A DNA stretch of 64,000 bases from Escallonia rubra (GCA_033065855.1 JAVXUO010002949.1:186001-250000), one strand, 5' to 3'; shown: positions 34,451 through 46,626, numbered from the stretch's first letter. Program-made: numbers and translations. The notes: generated by a model from the letters alone, not told the origin.

Positions 34451-36213
34451 ATGCCTCAACAACGCAGGGCTACCAGGACTACCAGCCAAAGTCTTAACCC
34501 AGCCATCCAAGAGGAGCATCACCTCGACGATCAAGAAGAGACCAGCCACAACCAACTCCAGTCCCTCCCCGGGATGGATGCACCCAATGTGGCTGCGATC
34601 GTCAATGCCACAATCCAACACCTTACTCCTACTATCACCGATCTCCAAGACTCTCAATCTTCTCGCATGGCTGTCATCTTAGAAATGCAAAAATCAATCC
34701 AAGTCTTGACTTCACAATCACCGACTTCCCGAAGCCTTAGAGCTCTACACCCTATGCCCACAACTCACCCCGTGTCATCCCAATCTCCAGGTTTGGCTCC
34801 TCCTACTCATATCCAACCTTCAGGGCCTGGGCTAGTTTTGGACATTGCTCAGGTTCCAGTGTCGCGACCACCGCTGCCTTGGTCCTCCGGGCCCTCGACA
34901 GTAGGACTCGCGGCACCGCAGCCCCCGGCGCCACACCTTACCCTTGCTCGAAGCACTTCGGAGACTAATGAATCAATTGAGATGGAGCCTAACCCGAACA
35001 CAACTAGCCGAAACCTAAACACAAGTCATTCCCACGACTTACTCCAGTCGACCTTCCCTTACGACCGGCCTCCAGCAGCTGACACTACCCATATGCAAAC
35101 CATGCCCCAACAAGTTGCTCCCCACCACCAACCCCTATCTACCATCGTCATCCCCTCAATGCCTCAGGTTGCACCGTCTGGGGGCTTTGGTGCCCGGATC
35201 ATCCCGACAGGGCACAAACCCTCACATGCGTCGTACGTCACCAAGCATGAGCTTGATGCCCTCCTTCACCGTCTCAAGCAGTCATCCTTACCCCACTCCC
35301 CCTCTAAGCTGTCAGGCCATGCTCCCTACTCTGGCAGCCTCGCTACCAAGACTTACCCCATTAAGTACAAGCAACCATCCTTCACCTTGTTCAACGGCAA
35401 AGAGGGCAACGCCCGCGAGCACCTCACCTGTTTTGCTGGCTCCTTGAAGCACTACGGGGAAGACGACACTTTGAAGCTTTGGGAATTTCACAAGTCCCTG
35501 ACTGGCCTCGCCTACTCTTGGTATCATCAGATTCCTGACAGTACTATCCACTCATGGTCTGACATGGTCCAGCTCTTCCTTGACAAGTTTCACTATGAGA
35601 CAGAACGTGTGACCGTCGTTGACATTGCCGGGATCCGCCAGAATCCCGGAGAAGACCTCAACACCTATGTTACTCGATTTCATCACAAGTGCTTGGAGTG
35701 CACTGACTTCAACAAAGATGAAACCCTTGTACCCATTTGCATCAAGAACATGAAGGACGCCTACAGGGGGTCTACCTTGAAAACCTCCAGCTTCAGTCTT
35801 GGGGACATATCAAGGAAGCTGCACGACGCACCTATGACTCGGTCGGTCTGTCAAAAACCTCAAAGCCCCAACCTCATAATTTCTTGGCCGCGACGATGGA
35901 AGCAGCCAGTAACGACGACAACAACCGCAAGCGTCAGTCCCAAGGAAGGGACGGGTGCCCTAACAAGAGAGGGTAGTCGATGCCTGCCCCAGAATACCCG
36001 TGTGACTTGAAGATTGTTAGAACTCTCCTCGAGACATGGATCGACGACAATGCCATAACCCTGCCCAATGCTGACACTAAACCTACCCCGGAAGACTTAG
36101 CCCGTCCCAACTACTGCCCCTATCATCGGAAGGTCGGTCATGGCCTCAAGTGGTGCAGGGGCCTCAAGTTTGTCTTCGCTAACAAGATTGCATCCGGAGA
36201 GCTCAAACTCTAA
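34451..36213 (+). pseudogene. retrotransposon gag (Ty3-gypsy type)
   Basis: The N-terminal half is Pro/Ser/Thr/Gln-rich and unstructured. From about residue 300 comes the retrotransposon gag domain: YKQPSFTLFNGKEGNAREHL, KLWEFHKSLTGLAYSWYHQI, FLDKFHYETERVTVVDIAGI and RQNPGEDLNTYVTRFHHKCL. Near the end, YCPYHRKVGHGLKWCRGLKF is the CxxH..H..C zinc-knuckle-like motif common in gag of such elements. Gag proteins assemble the particle that packages the element RNA. The position just after the primer site fits. Slight damage is present; this is a fossil copy. Confidence 0.88.
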
Positions 36214-36980
36214 GTACGGGACATTTGACCCACCCGACCAAGCCTTGGCATGCCTTAGTGCATTTTCCACACTTGTAATTTTTTCGTTCATTTTGCAGGT
36301 TTCCATGTACGTCATACCCATGTATCAAGGCATGTTATCTATCCTTCGTTATCAATGAAGTTACATTTTCCAGACTTAGAAAATTTTCAAGCTACATTGC
36401 TCTTGCACAAGTCTATTGACATCACCCATCATGCCATCACCCACTCCCTTAGGGGCTTCACCCCTCCCAACCCTTTCGGCCTCACATTGCAACGACTTGG
36501 TACGTGGTGCGCGGGGTGGCTCGAGCCGCGCTACTACGGTCGCATCATCACCATTCATTTACTTTTCTTGACACTTAGAAAAATTTTGTAACAAATTTTT
36601 TTCACCCCTACATTCTATGCTCCTTCCAACACTCGGGAAAGCTTCTCAACACTTAGAAAACTTTCAAAAAAATATTTTTTCACTCCCTTCGCCCTCCTTC
36701 CTCTCACCTTGCCTGCTCGTGGTCGGGCACTACCCTCTTACCCTCATTCTATACTTAGAAAAATTTTCAAGTTTTTCATCTTCCTCACATACTCCCCCAC
36801 ATTCATGCTCTCATCACTCTCCCTCACTCTTTCCTCTCTTCCCACTTCATACATAATTTTCTCTCTCTTGCTTATGGAAAAAGTTTTCATTCTTCTCTCA
36901 ACCCATTTCTCTCATTCTCTTCTTGTACATTATGAAAATGTCATTGGGGGTTTTCATCCTTAGAGATGCTGTAAAAAAAA
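36214..36980 (+). other. noncoding spacer with repeated ACTTAGAAAATTTTC words
   Basis: Four scattered copies of (A)CTTAGAAAA(A)TTTTC at about 36374, 36572, 36652 and 36753. A related CTTAGAATTTTCAC also occurs in the LTR at 32569. A GGTGCGCGGGGTGGCTCGAG motif near 36507 recurs at 38278, 38572 and 38629. No domain is seen in the short frames here. Confidence 0.6.
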
Positions 36981-36989
36981 ATCAATTAA

Positions 36990-38050
36990 TTTGAATTTGA
37001 AATTCAAAATTCAAAAGAAGCTGGGCAGAACCCTACCCGTGTGCCCGAACCCGCTCCGACCCGTGACCCGCGCGCCCTTTCTCTCTGTTTCACTCACAAA
37101 TGCCCGACCCACCCGAACTGACCCGCATCCTCTCCAAACCCTAACCCTAATTTTCCTAATCTCTTTCCCTTCTCCACATGCGCCGCCGCAGCCCCCATTG
37201 GTGCCGCCACAGCCCTTCGGCCTCGGCCTTCTACCCCACCGCCCCACTAACCGGCGTCGCCTCCCCCATCGCCGGCGGCGACCCTCTCTCCTCAGCCGGC
37301 CGTCCACTTCGCCGCCGCCGACGACGACTCGCCAACCTTTCTTTTTTTCTTCTTTTCTCACCACCCCGCCGCCCCTTTTTCCCCTTCCTTCCTCCTCCCC
37401 CGCCCCCCTCGGCTCGGCCACCCCTCCCTCTCCCCCTCGGCCTCGGCCTCCCCACCCCCCTCCCCTAGGCCGACCCCCCTCCTTCCTCTCTCTTCCCCTT
37501 CCTCCCCTGCCGCCCCCTCCCTCGGCCTCGGCCTCACCCCCCCTTCGGCCTCGACCCACCTCCCCCCTCCCCCGCCCTATCTTCCTTTCCCCCTCCCCCT
37601 CTCCCCTTCCCCTTTCCACTTCGCCCACCACCCGCCCAGTGCCGTGCGGCCTCGGCCTTGGCCAAGGGACCTTGGTCGGCCTCGGCCACTTGGTTGGCCG
37701 GCCTTGGCCCTCCATCCCCCATCCCCCCCCTTCTCTTCCCTTCCCATGGCCCTTGTCATCCCGCGGCAGCCTCTGGACGCTGCCCCTTTCCCATCTTCAT
37801 CATTCTTTCACCCAATCTAGCCTCCATTTCCTTCAGCCTCGGCCACCTTTCTTTGGCCTCGGCCATAGCAACTCCTCCCCTCCATCTCTTCCACCCCACT
37901 CGACCAACCCACCACATTTGCCCAAGGACGACATCGCCTCTAACTTTGACCCTTCACCTTCGTACCACAGTCAACCACCCCCTCCACAACCTCTTCACTT
38001 CAGTCACCACCCAATTTCCCCCCGCCACCTTCGACCTTTCCACATTCACA
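36990..38050 (+). repeat. pyrimidine-biased low-complexity tract
   Basis: About 1 kb in which the plus strand is overwhelmingly C and T, dense in CCCTCCCC, CCTCGGCC and GCCGCC words, with CCCTAACCCTAA near 37139. A 488-codon plus-strand frame and a 234-codon minus-strand frame cross it. They encode Pro/Ser/Arg-rich and Gly/Arg-rich sequence without any domain, as expected of biased DNA. It resembles a captured CT-rich plant gene leader, which is an inference. Confidence 0.65.
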
Positions 38051-38532
38051 TCCTAGCCGAAAACCAAGGCCAGCACTTCAATTTTTTTTATGGCAACATT
38101 GACCGACGTGCATTGCCCGCGGCCTTGCGCCTGTCGTGGACTGCCCCTGTATCGCGACGCCCGATCGCGCACATTGCGCCCCTACACATTTCATACTTTT
38201 TTTTTACACTTAGATTTTTTGTTACAAATTTGATCACGTCCCGTGTGACGACGTCCTCCGACACCAACATCCTTGGTAGGTGGTGCGCGAGGCAGCTCAA
38301 ACAACCTACTCTAACTCATTGTTCGACGCTCGTTGTCCGTCGCCCGGGGGCCGTCTCCGCGACCCCCGTCGCCAGTGCCCGTGCGTCGTCTCCGCGACCT
38401 CTGTCGCCAGTGCCTGTGCGTCGTCTCCACGACGCTTGTCGCCCATCGCCCGGGTGACGTCTCTGCGACACTCGTCGTCCGTCGCCTGGGCGCCGTTTAC
38501 GTGCTCGCGCCCTTTTGCCCTATCATCGTGCC

Positions 38533-38654
38533 TTTGCCTCAACCCCCAAGCATTCCAAGGTTTCAGTAGGTGGTGCACGAGGTGGCTTCTTTGCCTCAAC
38601 CCCCAAGCATTCCAAGGTTTCAGTAGGTGGTGCACGAGGTGGCTCGAGCCACCT
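38533..38654. repeat. 57-bp tandem duplication ending in an 18-bp palindrome
   Basis: Units at 38533-38589 and 38590-38646 are nearly identical. The second runs into the perfect palindrome AGGTGGCTCGAGCCACCT at 38637-38654. This lies just before the 3' LTR, where a plus-strand primer site would be expected. Confidence 0.85.
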
Positions 38655-38786
38655 ACTCCTCACCTTCGTCATTCATAGACGACGTCAACTACTCTTCGGC
38701 CAAACAACATAAAATCTTGTTAAGTGTTTATGCGTGCGGTGCCCGCTCGGGTTGCCCCTCCGCGCACACCAAACGCAAGGAGCTTA

Positions 38787-40811
38787 TGTTCCCAACCTAT
38801 TATGGTCGCACCCAAAGGCCCACTGGGGTCCTATTTTGCATGACACATCCGTACAAGCAACAGCCAATATTCAACGCTCACAACCGGCCAAAGCATGCAC
38901 GCTCAAGTCACGTGCACTTCTCACTTTCGTTACGTGACTTCGTCACCAAGAAACTCATCATTGCGTGACTGCTCATCACACTTCGACCGTCGCACTTCGC
39001 ATGTCGCCCATCGGCGCACCATGGCACTTGCCCAAGGAAGTTGGCCTTGGCCTTCCCCTTGGGGTCGGCCTCGGCCTTGGCCTTCCCTATAGGGTCGGCC
39101 TCGGCCCTGGCCTCCTCTTGGGGGTCGGCCTTGGCCTTCCCTTGGGGTTGGCCTTGGCCTCCCCCTAAGGGTTGGCCTTGGCCTTCCCCTATGGGTTGGC
39201 CTTTGGTCTCCATACTTAGCATTTTCACTTCTCTTCAAGGGACCAGACATAACTCCACGACCCCGTCGCCCGGACGTCACTCTGCGACCCCCGTCGCCGA
39301 TGTCCGGGCGCCACACTCCAACACTCTGTCGCGCCCGTGCGCCGTGGCACTGATACAGCCATTCCCCCAGGTTCTCTGTCACACTACCGTGCCCCCGGCA
39401 CCATACGCACTCCGACGCGCCCATGCACCGTGCCACTAACGCAGACGTGCCCCCGACACATTACTCACTTCATCGCGCCCATGCGCCACAATCATGTTAC
39501 ATGCCCCCCGGCACCACACTCATTCACCACACCATGCACACCTTGCCTTGGACGTGGAACATGCTTCGACCCACTCTCCGGAGTGTGCAACATCCTGCGG
39601 GGATAGGTGACTTCTCTGGGACACTATCTCTACCAGGGAGCTCTTCAACTCTCCTTTCGCTAGGTAGACGGCTCTTCCGGGATGCTATCTCGGCCAGTCG
39701 GGTAGACGGCTCCTCTGGGATGCTACCTTGACGCGCTCCGAGTGCTTCGGCATAAGGACTCACCCGCGGGGATATGTGACTCCTCCGGGACACTATCTCT
39801 GCCAGGGAGCTCTTCAACTCCCTTTCCGCAGGTAGATGGCTCCTCCGGGATGCTACCTCGGCCAGTCGGGTAGACAGCTCCTCCGGGATGCTACCTTGAC
39901 GCGCTCCGAGTGCTCCGGTACAAGGACTCACCTACGGGGATAGGCGACTCCTCCGAGACACTATCTCTGCCAGTGAGCTTTAAGTGCTATGGCATGAAGA
40001 CTCCCCTTTCGCTAGGTAGACGGCTCCTTCGGATGCTACCTCGGCCCTCGGAATAGGCGACTCCCCCGGGACACTATCTCCCCCAGGGTGCCTGCGTGAT
40101 TGGGCTACGTGCTCCGGCACTGGGGGCTTGCGTCGGCACCCATAGGGACTATGACCCCTGGGTCACTCCGAGACGGGAGCAGGTCTTCGGAGGGCACCAC
40201 GCCTAGTTCACCTGGCAGTTGGGCCTCAGGTCTTCCACACCGCTGCCAGGCCTGTGGGACTTTACAAGGGCTTGGATTTGAGGCTAAATTAAGGGGGTTC
40301 TTTGGCCACACTGATGCGGCGGGAGCCAGTCTTTCCAGATAGACAGAGTGACGCTGGGCGGGGCAGGCCGGTTGAATACGCGATCCGACAGTCCGTGGAG
40401 CACTGGCACCCGTGGACCCCCCGGTGACGTGTCACTCCCGGGGAGTGCCATGTGTCGGTTAATGACATCATTATCTCAATCTCTATAAATAGAGGTCTTG
40501 AGAATTCATTTAGACGTTTGGACATTTTCGGGACTGTCACATTTTCACTTTCTCACTCTAAAATCCTAAAGAGAGAAACATACAGGACATTGACTCTGGA
40601 CCTAAGCATCGAACTGTGACTGTCGTTGTGTATTCATCCTGCGCTATCGCCCTCACAGCACTGCCACCCTCAAGCTCTGTCTGGGAAGCCCTTGGTCTCT
40701 GCCCTTGTTCCACCGTTGCTGTGTCTCACATCAACATACTTGGCATCTGACTTGGACTGCATTCCTTGTGGCACCTCCACGTCGACTGCGAACCCACTTT
40801 CCTTGGCATCA
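38787..40811 (+). repeat. 3' LTR of the gag-only element
   Basis: This is homologous along its length to 32163-34389 and about 200 bp shorter, because it has fewer minisatellite units. It contains the same TATAAATAGAGG (40485-40496) and GGCATCA end, followed by the CACCC TSD. Confidence 0.88.
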
Positions 40812-41395
40812 CACCCAAATCCAGCATGATTGAAACCAATCTTAACAGAAAAGGAAAACAATAAGAGCAACAACAAACTCAAAACCCTATGATACCAACA
40901 ATTGGAGAAGAGGCTAAGAGCAATCATCTATCAGGAGTAGCCATCATCGGGCAGTTGCCGAAGACAACCTCTAGATCTGAGGACAGAGAACCCGTATCAT
41001 CAGACCAAGAACCAAAAACACCCAAAGCACAAACAAACGAAGCTGACTGAACTGAAACATATGCAAGATTACTTGCTCTTATACGAAGAGCTTTATCTCA
41101 TTCGATGTTGCTTTTATCAATTTCCACCCTCAAGCAATTCTGAACCAAAGTGGAATTGAAACTTGCAACCCTAGAAATAACCAATTAGAACCCCGAATTG
41201 ATTTCAGGAAATAAAGCTTAACCAGGAGAGAAAGCCCACCTCCGTCCAAATGACTAACACAAATCAACCACGCAACATATACTTGATGCCCAATCTTCAA
41301 ATAACCAAGCACTTTCATGGCTGGGAATCAGGAATCAGGACTCACCATCGAAGGTAGTGACGAGAGTCTCAGTAGATGAAGTTTCGCTTTAACTT
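40812..41395 (-). other. LINE 5' UTR continuation (tentative) or host boundary
   Basis: This resumes after the CACCC TSD and joins, across two insertions, to 20661. It has no domain; a 62-codon minus frame (41130-41318) is unremarkable. On the minus strand near 41345 a TTCGATG/GTGAGTCC sequence looks like an exon end and splice donor. Where the LINE stops and host DNA begins could not be fixed. Confidence 0.4.
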
Positions 41396-42470
41396 ATTTT
41401 TTTGGTTAATTTTTTTTCTATATAATGTTTTATTAATTATTTAAGTATGTGCTAGAGCACGTATAACAAAAGATCCTAATGCTTATATATAAGACTCTAA
41501 TCCTTATATTTGAGACCTCAAGAGGCATAAGTATATACTCAACTAGCTTAGCTATAAATTATTTTAAGAAATGTTTTCTGATGGATTAAGTATCAATTAG
41601 ATCCTGAAATTTGTGCACAATAAACATTCAAATTCTGGTTTTAATTTTTTGGTCAATTGAATACCGACCTATTTAATGTCCATCGATTGAACCTTCCACC
41701 AACATTTTTGCTTTGAACGAGTTGGGTTATAAAAAAAGTTACTTTTTTAATTATGTTAACTCTGGTGCATAAGTTTGCAAATATATTGATCTAAAGAGTA
41801 GTTTACTATAACGCTCTTTCAAGTGTCATTACAAAACATTTTTCAAGGGCAAGTTCGTCACCCTAAACACAAAATCCTAACGCTAATCTGTTGCTCAAAC
41901 TTATCATGCACATACATTTCTATAGGCAGGTTGGCACCACGTGACATGAAATGTGGCCATGCGACTTCCTAGTATTCATGTGTGCTCTAGCAACGTACTC
42001 GAGTCCTATATAGGCGGTTCAACCTCGTACACATATAGTGGCATTTATCAGGGGTTATGTTGCAGCTAGAAATCCCGTCTCTATAGTTAAGGACTATGGA
42101 CCCATTCAAAGCTTTAAGCTCAACCTCCAACACTGCAGCGTGACTTTTTGCACCATAGGAATGGACTATTCTCTTAAAGCCTTAATACCTTAAAGGAAAT
42201 AAAAGAGTGAAATTTCCCTTCTAGAATCAGTGACTTTGTTATTACCTATTGAACCTCCTCCATGAGAATGCCAATCACAAATGGTTAGGTGTTTGCCACT
42301 TGATCATTGAAAAGTAGGTGAAGTCCTATCCTCCCCCCTCCCCCAAATAGCTCACTGGGCTTTATCTCAAGGGGCTTGGTTAGGGATCGGCTAAATTCCT
42401 TTCTGACCTCACAAAGTCCATGGACTTGGTACTAGTAAGTTGCATCATGATAGCATGTTGCATCCTGATG
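41396..42470. other. AT-rich DNA without recognisable features
   Basis: No coding region, repeat array or element terminus could be supported. It probably represents old host intergenic DNA or very decayed elements. Confidence 0.5.
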
Positions 42471-42479
42471 TGATCACTT

Positions 42480-43760
42480 TTTCCATTTTATATTTTGCTT
42501 TTAGCTTAATTAATGGCAAAGCCACAAAACCAGAAATACAGTTGGAACTAATTTAGTACACAAAAGAATACCCACATGAAAGCTCCATAGCCACTTCCCT
42601 TTGGAACAAGGCTTCTCTTAAGGAATCAACCTTAATTATATGGTGGATTTAGCAATCACAATCCGCTTTTGACCATTTATACATATATGCCCAAATATGT
42701 ACCATATCATGTAAGCATCAGAAATAGTTTTGCTGTCAAATTTCTAGATCTCATACCAATGTTTAGGAACTTGTTTTAATCTATATAAGGATTTCACTCG
42801 TTTACAATTTTTTTTTCTCTTGACCAGGTATCAGGTATCCATGGAGTTGCTCCATACAAATCTCTTCATAAAAAACACCATATTTTTAACATTGATTTGA
42901 TGTACAACTAGTTTGGATTTGGATGAATTGGAAAAGAAACTCTAACATATGCAGCTTTAGTCATAGGAGAACATGTATCAAATTAATCTACCTTTTATTC
43001 TGGTGTTTAGCCATTGGTCATTAACCTTACCTCGTATTTATCAACAAAACCATCCGGTTTTTTCGTCTTCTCAAAGACCCATTTGCACCCAATCGATTTA
43101 GTTTTTATAAGGCAAGTCAACAACTTCCCAAGTACGATTATACACGATAAAGTCAAACCCGTTATCAATTGCTACTCCCTAAGAAGGTGCATTTATAAAT
43201 ATAATAGCAGTATTATACGACAAAGCATCGTCATTCACAAGAGACAATTCATAATTATAACCAATTAGGTTATCATTCTCGTGCTTCTTATTTCTTCATG
43301 AGTTTTATTTCTAGCATAAGAAGAACTAACATGCTTGTCAAGAAAAATATTCTCAAACAAAGAAGCTTTCTTAGATACTAACATTATGTTCCACAGCATC
43401 ACTCTTAATAGCAAGGAACCCATGTATGTAACATTATACTCCTTTTTGTTAATAATATATTTAAAGCACAACCAATAAACACATAATCACAAGTTAGATG
43501 ACCCAAAATTTCATTTTAGGCTCAAGTAACAAAACCTTTGAAACACACCCCCACACTTTCAAGCACTCCAAGTTAAGAGCAAGACTGGTCCAAGTTTCGT
43601 AAAGAGTTCTAACGATTATTTTATGGGGTACTTCATTTTATATGTGACAATGTGACAAGCCGAGACAATCGCCTTCCACATGTTGGTGAGTATCTGATAT
43701 TTATCATCTCTTTTGTGTAATAATATTTTGCAAGTAGAAGTCATCAAAGGGGTTAGAATT
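42480..43760 (-). pseudogene. decayed Ty1-copia pol remnant
   Basis: On the minus strand, 43100-43010 reads as IGCKWVFEKTKKPDGFVDKY-like sequence, the start of a copia reverse transcriptase. Around 42780-42900 the order of motifs (VH.MDV..AFL, then the MEQP region) parallels that of the intact copia pol at 8200-8400. Upstream (43280-43600) corresponds to the integrase C-terminal region. Many interruptions; no LTRs identified. It is much older than the copia element at 5270-13365 and from a different lineage. Confidence 0.6.
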
Positions 43761-46350
43761 ATGTCCCCCAACCTCCATCAGTTCTCTAAGCCTTTTTAGT
43801 TTCTTATTGTAACGTCCCGAAAATCCGGAACGTTGACCACTCACTCAATCAGATAGACTAAGACAGTAATACTCTCAACTCAACCAATAAATACTACAAA
43901 TCTGTCAGAGCAACTAAACCATCAATAAATATATTACCCTCAGTGTACAATCAATTTTGGTAAACTAAGGGTGTGTTTGATAACCCAATTCAGCACTTAA
44001 AACTGAAAACTTTCAATGGTTTTCAATTAAGTGCGTTTGATAACGCACTTTTTTTACCACTTAAAATAATAAGTGCTAGATTAATTGAAGACCAAAATTT
44101 TAAGTCACTCATAATGACTTATCACTTAACACAGTCAATGAATTGGGATTAAAATATTTTGGCAATAAAGGACTGATTTGCCTAAACTGCCTCTTCTTTT
44201 TCCCAATTGTTTTCACCTGCTCGCTGCCGCTCTTCTTCTTCTTCTTCTTCTTCCTGGCTAATTCACTGCCGCTTCTTCTCTTCTCACGGTACTCCTATTT
44301 GCAGGTGCGTGATTTCATGGTGCTTCATTACATGGGTGTCGCTTGATATGTGAACATAATTAGGGCTTTATTCCCAAGAAGTTTCTTTTTGATATTGAAT
44401 CGATTTCCTGCCTCTTGAATGTATTCTCAATTTAATTAGCTTCATTGAATCTGATATTGGAAAATTCACACACAAACAACACAAAACATGGGTTTTCTCA
44501 TTCTAGGTATCTATATCTCGCGCCCATATTCACTGGTTTCTTATGATTCCTTTCTAGTTTAGGGATTTTGAGAGGAAAATCCATTAGATGGATGTCTATA
44601 TGTATCAAAAACGTCAAAAATAGACGTAAACCAAAGGAAGTAAAGAAAGGGTTTTTGGAGGTTGAAGGGAATTGCAAGGTAGCAGACAACATTGCACATG
44701 GAAAATGGTGTGGTGTGGGTAGGGAATAATAAGAAGGCATGGACTTATCAGTGGTACACGTACGTAAGGCATCAAGCATCGTCATATTAATTTCTAGAAT
44801 GTGGCAGTCAAGGAGTATTTAAGATGAAGAAATAAGATGGCCTTCAAAAGGCATAAAGGTAATTTGATGAGAAGAATTTAGTAATACTCAACATAGACAT
44901 AAGTAGAAACTATTGGCCAGAGACTTTCTGCACGGCTTTTTGCTTGGATTTTTCATCATTGAATTCCAATTTCAACACCACTTTCTGCCATTAACAAAGA
45001 TGACAGAGCAGCAAAGGATTTGTATCAGACTCTAATCACAAAAACCTTATTCCAAAGATGGCAATCAGATTCATGCCCAGACTAACTGATCATATGATAC
45101 ATATCACTTACTATAACCCATCAAATCTTATCTTACTTGTATTTGATTGCCATTATCATGAAAATTGCTTCAGCTTGTAAAGGTCACAATTTTCTGTGTA
45201 TGACAGTAACCTAACTAAAAGGCAAACCAAGGCACCTAAATTATGCAAGGAATCTAAATCAAACTAACGAGAGAGAGATCTCAGAAGGGTATTGAAATCA
45301 CTTCATACAAAACTGTCTCTCTATACTGCCTGTATTCTAGTTGTATTTCATACTTGCTAATTTTATGAGTTTAACATGTCATGTGTTTTGGGCATAAAGT
45401 TGGATATTGTATTATCTAGAAGGTTAATTTTACGAGTTTAACATAGGATGAGACAAAGGGTTCGAAGAGCGTTTGCAATCGGAAGGGGGTTGGAGGGGCT
45501 AACATGTGTGTGTTGTGTGGTGCATTTAAAGGGGAAGCTTCTGACGGCTTTTGATGTAGTTTTCTTTTCTAAACTGCTTTTCTTTTGGGTCGAGGAGTTT
45601 CCAGGATGTTGTGATACATTCAAACCTTTTTGATGATTTGAGCGTAGATTATATTTGAGGTAGTGGTTTGTTCAGGGTACCTCCTTGGTGCTTTGGGCTT
45701 CTTTTGTATGTGGGCATGCCCCTCATGGGTTTTCTTTTTGTAAAAATCATCTACTTATCAGAAATAAAGATATAATGGTCAAATCAGCATAAATAAGAAA
45801 TGTATTATAATGTTGATTAGTGCATGCGTAGCAACTATTATTGGAGAAACCCCCTGCAGTTTATGAGTAAAAGATTAGTAGTATCTTTCAATGCTGCTAT
45901 ATTTCAATGTATATGCATATGACTACACTCTCTAGCAAGTTCAGTCAACTAACGAACGTAAATGTTGTTATAAGCCCAACAAATTTCTAAATTATAAAAT
46001 CAATAGATAAACCATATTGGTGGCGGAGACTGAATAAATTCGCATAAAGGTTAGGTGTTACCTAGGCTCCTCATTTATGGATACTCTTTGAAATTCATGA
46101 AAATAACTCTCTTTGAGTTTTGTGAATCCTGAAATTTTCAGTTCACTTTTATAAACTAGTGGAATTGGTTAAGGAAAGCTGAATGGTCGAAGAAGTAGAT
46201 TGGGCACCATATTTATTGTATGATAAGTGTATAAAGAACAACAGTATCATTTTTTGATTAGTTTTTCCCATTTGAAAAATGTATGAGCAATATTTCTTGT
46301 TAATCATACTACACTGCTACTACTACTAATGCTTTAGTACTTGTATAGAA

Positions 46351-46518
46351 ATGGCTTCTGGTGACGGTTCTAGAGCAAACTGGAAGGATCCAGAACTATA
46401 TAAAATTTTCATAGATGCGTGCCTTGTAGAAGCATCGAAAGGTGGAAAGTCTGGAGGTGGTTTGAAGAAGGCGTCATGGGAGCTAAAGAACGACATGCTC
46501 ATCAAAATTTTATCGTGA
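46351..46518 (+). pseudogene. Myb/SANT-like DNA-binding domain fragment
   Basis: A 55-codon frame starting MASGDGSRANWKDPELYKIF and continuing IDACLVEASKGGKSGGGLKK resembles the beginning of the Myb/SANT-like domain (W.d.....f...C..e...G.r....l...gW) of PIF/Harbinger ORF1 proteins and related plant Myb-like proteins. In the transposon this protein binds the ends and helps transposase enter the nucleus. The frame ends early; downstream bases in another frame (FYRELTGADCN) look like the continuation after a frameshift. Probably nonfunctional. Confidence 0.55.
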
Positions 46519-46624
46519 ACTTACGGGAGCAGATTGCAACTCAATTGTTTAATTTGAGGTTGTAGTCGATATATGTAATGATGTGACTTTTGACTATCAA
46601 AACATTATTGCTAATTCTTATGGT

Positions 46625-46626
<2 letters not shown>

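Larger units (their letters stand above)
32163..40811 (+). mobile_element. gag-only LTR retrotransposon (TR-GAG/LARD-like)
   Basis: Two LTRs (32163-34389 and 38787-40811) start TGTTC(T/C)CAACC and end GGCATCA. The 5-bp TSD CACCC is exact at 32158-32162 and 40812-40816. Inside are a primer-binding-site-like sequence, a gag gene and about 2.5 kb of noncoding, pyrimidine-rich DNA. No protease, reverse transcriptase or integrase is visible. This layout is known as a terminal-repeat retrotransposon with gag domain, which depends on other elements' enzymes. The gag and primer site point to the Tat/Ogre side of Ty3-gypsy (inference). By eye the LTRs differ at about 6 of the first 100 bases, suggesting an age of roughly a few million years. 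Gag shows about one break. Confidence 0.88.
1680..41395 (-). mobile_element. L1-type LINE, split by four nested insertions
   Basis: One plant L1-like non-LTR retrotransposon can be followed along the minus strand across five separated pieces: 40812-41395 (5' region), 32154-32162 (9 bp between two inserted elements), 19247-20661 (5' UTR and ORF1), 13366-15040 (end of ORF1 and endonuclease) and 1680-5269 (reverse transcriptase to 3' tail). Domain order is colinear: DUF4283, zinc knuckle, AP endonuclease, reverse transcriptase, zf-RVT, A-rich tail. The pieces total about 7.1 kb after removing the 143-bp duplication, a normal full length for a plant L1. The copy has many stops and frameshifts and lost catalytic residues, so it is dead. 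The exact 5' end and a TSD could not be fixed. Confidence 0.8.

Noticed and set aside
35312-35551. Minus-strand frames across the gag gene
   Set aside because: Antisense shadows of the gag coding strand with no domain of their own.
36991-38457. 488-codon plus-strand open frame, the second longest open frame on that strand
   Set aside because: Almost entirely Pro/Ser/Thr/Arg from CT-rich biased DNA, overlapped by a 234-codon Gly/Arg frame on the other strand; no domain, and it sits in the noncoding interior of an LTR element.
45430-45775. Possible 3' fragment of a second LINE or SINE (ends ...TTTTTGTAAAAATCATCTACTTATCAG)
   Set aside because: The tail resembles L1 3' ends, but no LINE coding sequence, poly-A tract or TSD could be shown.
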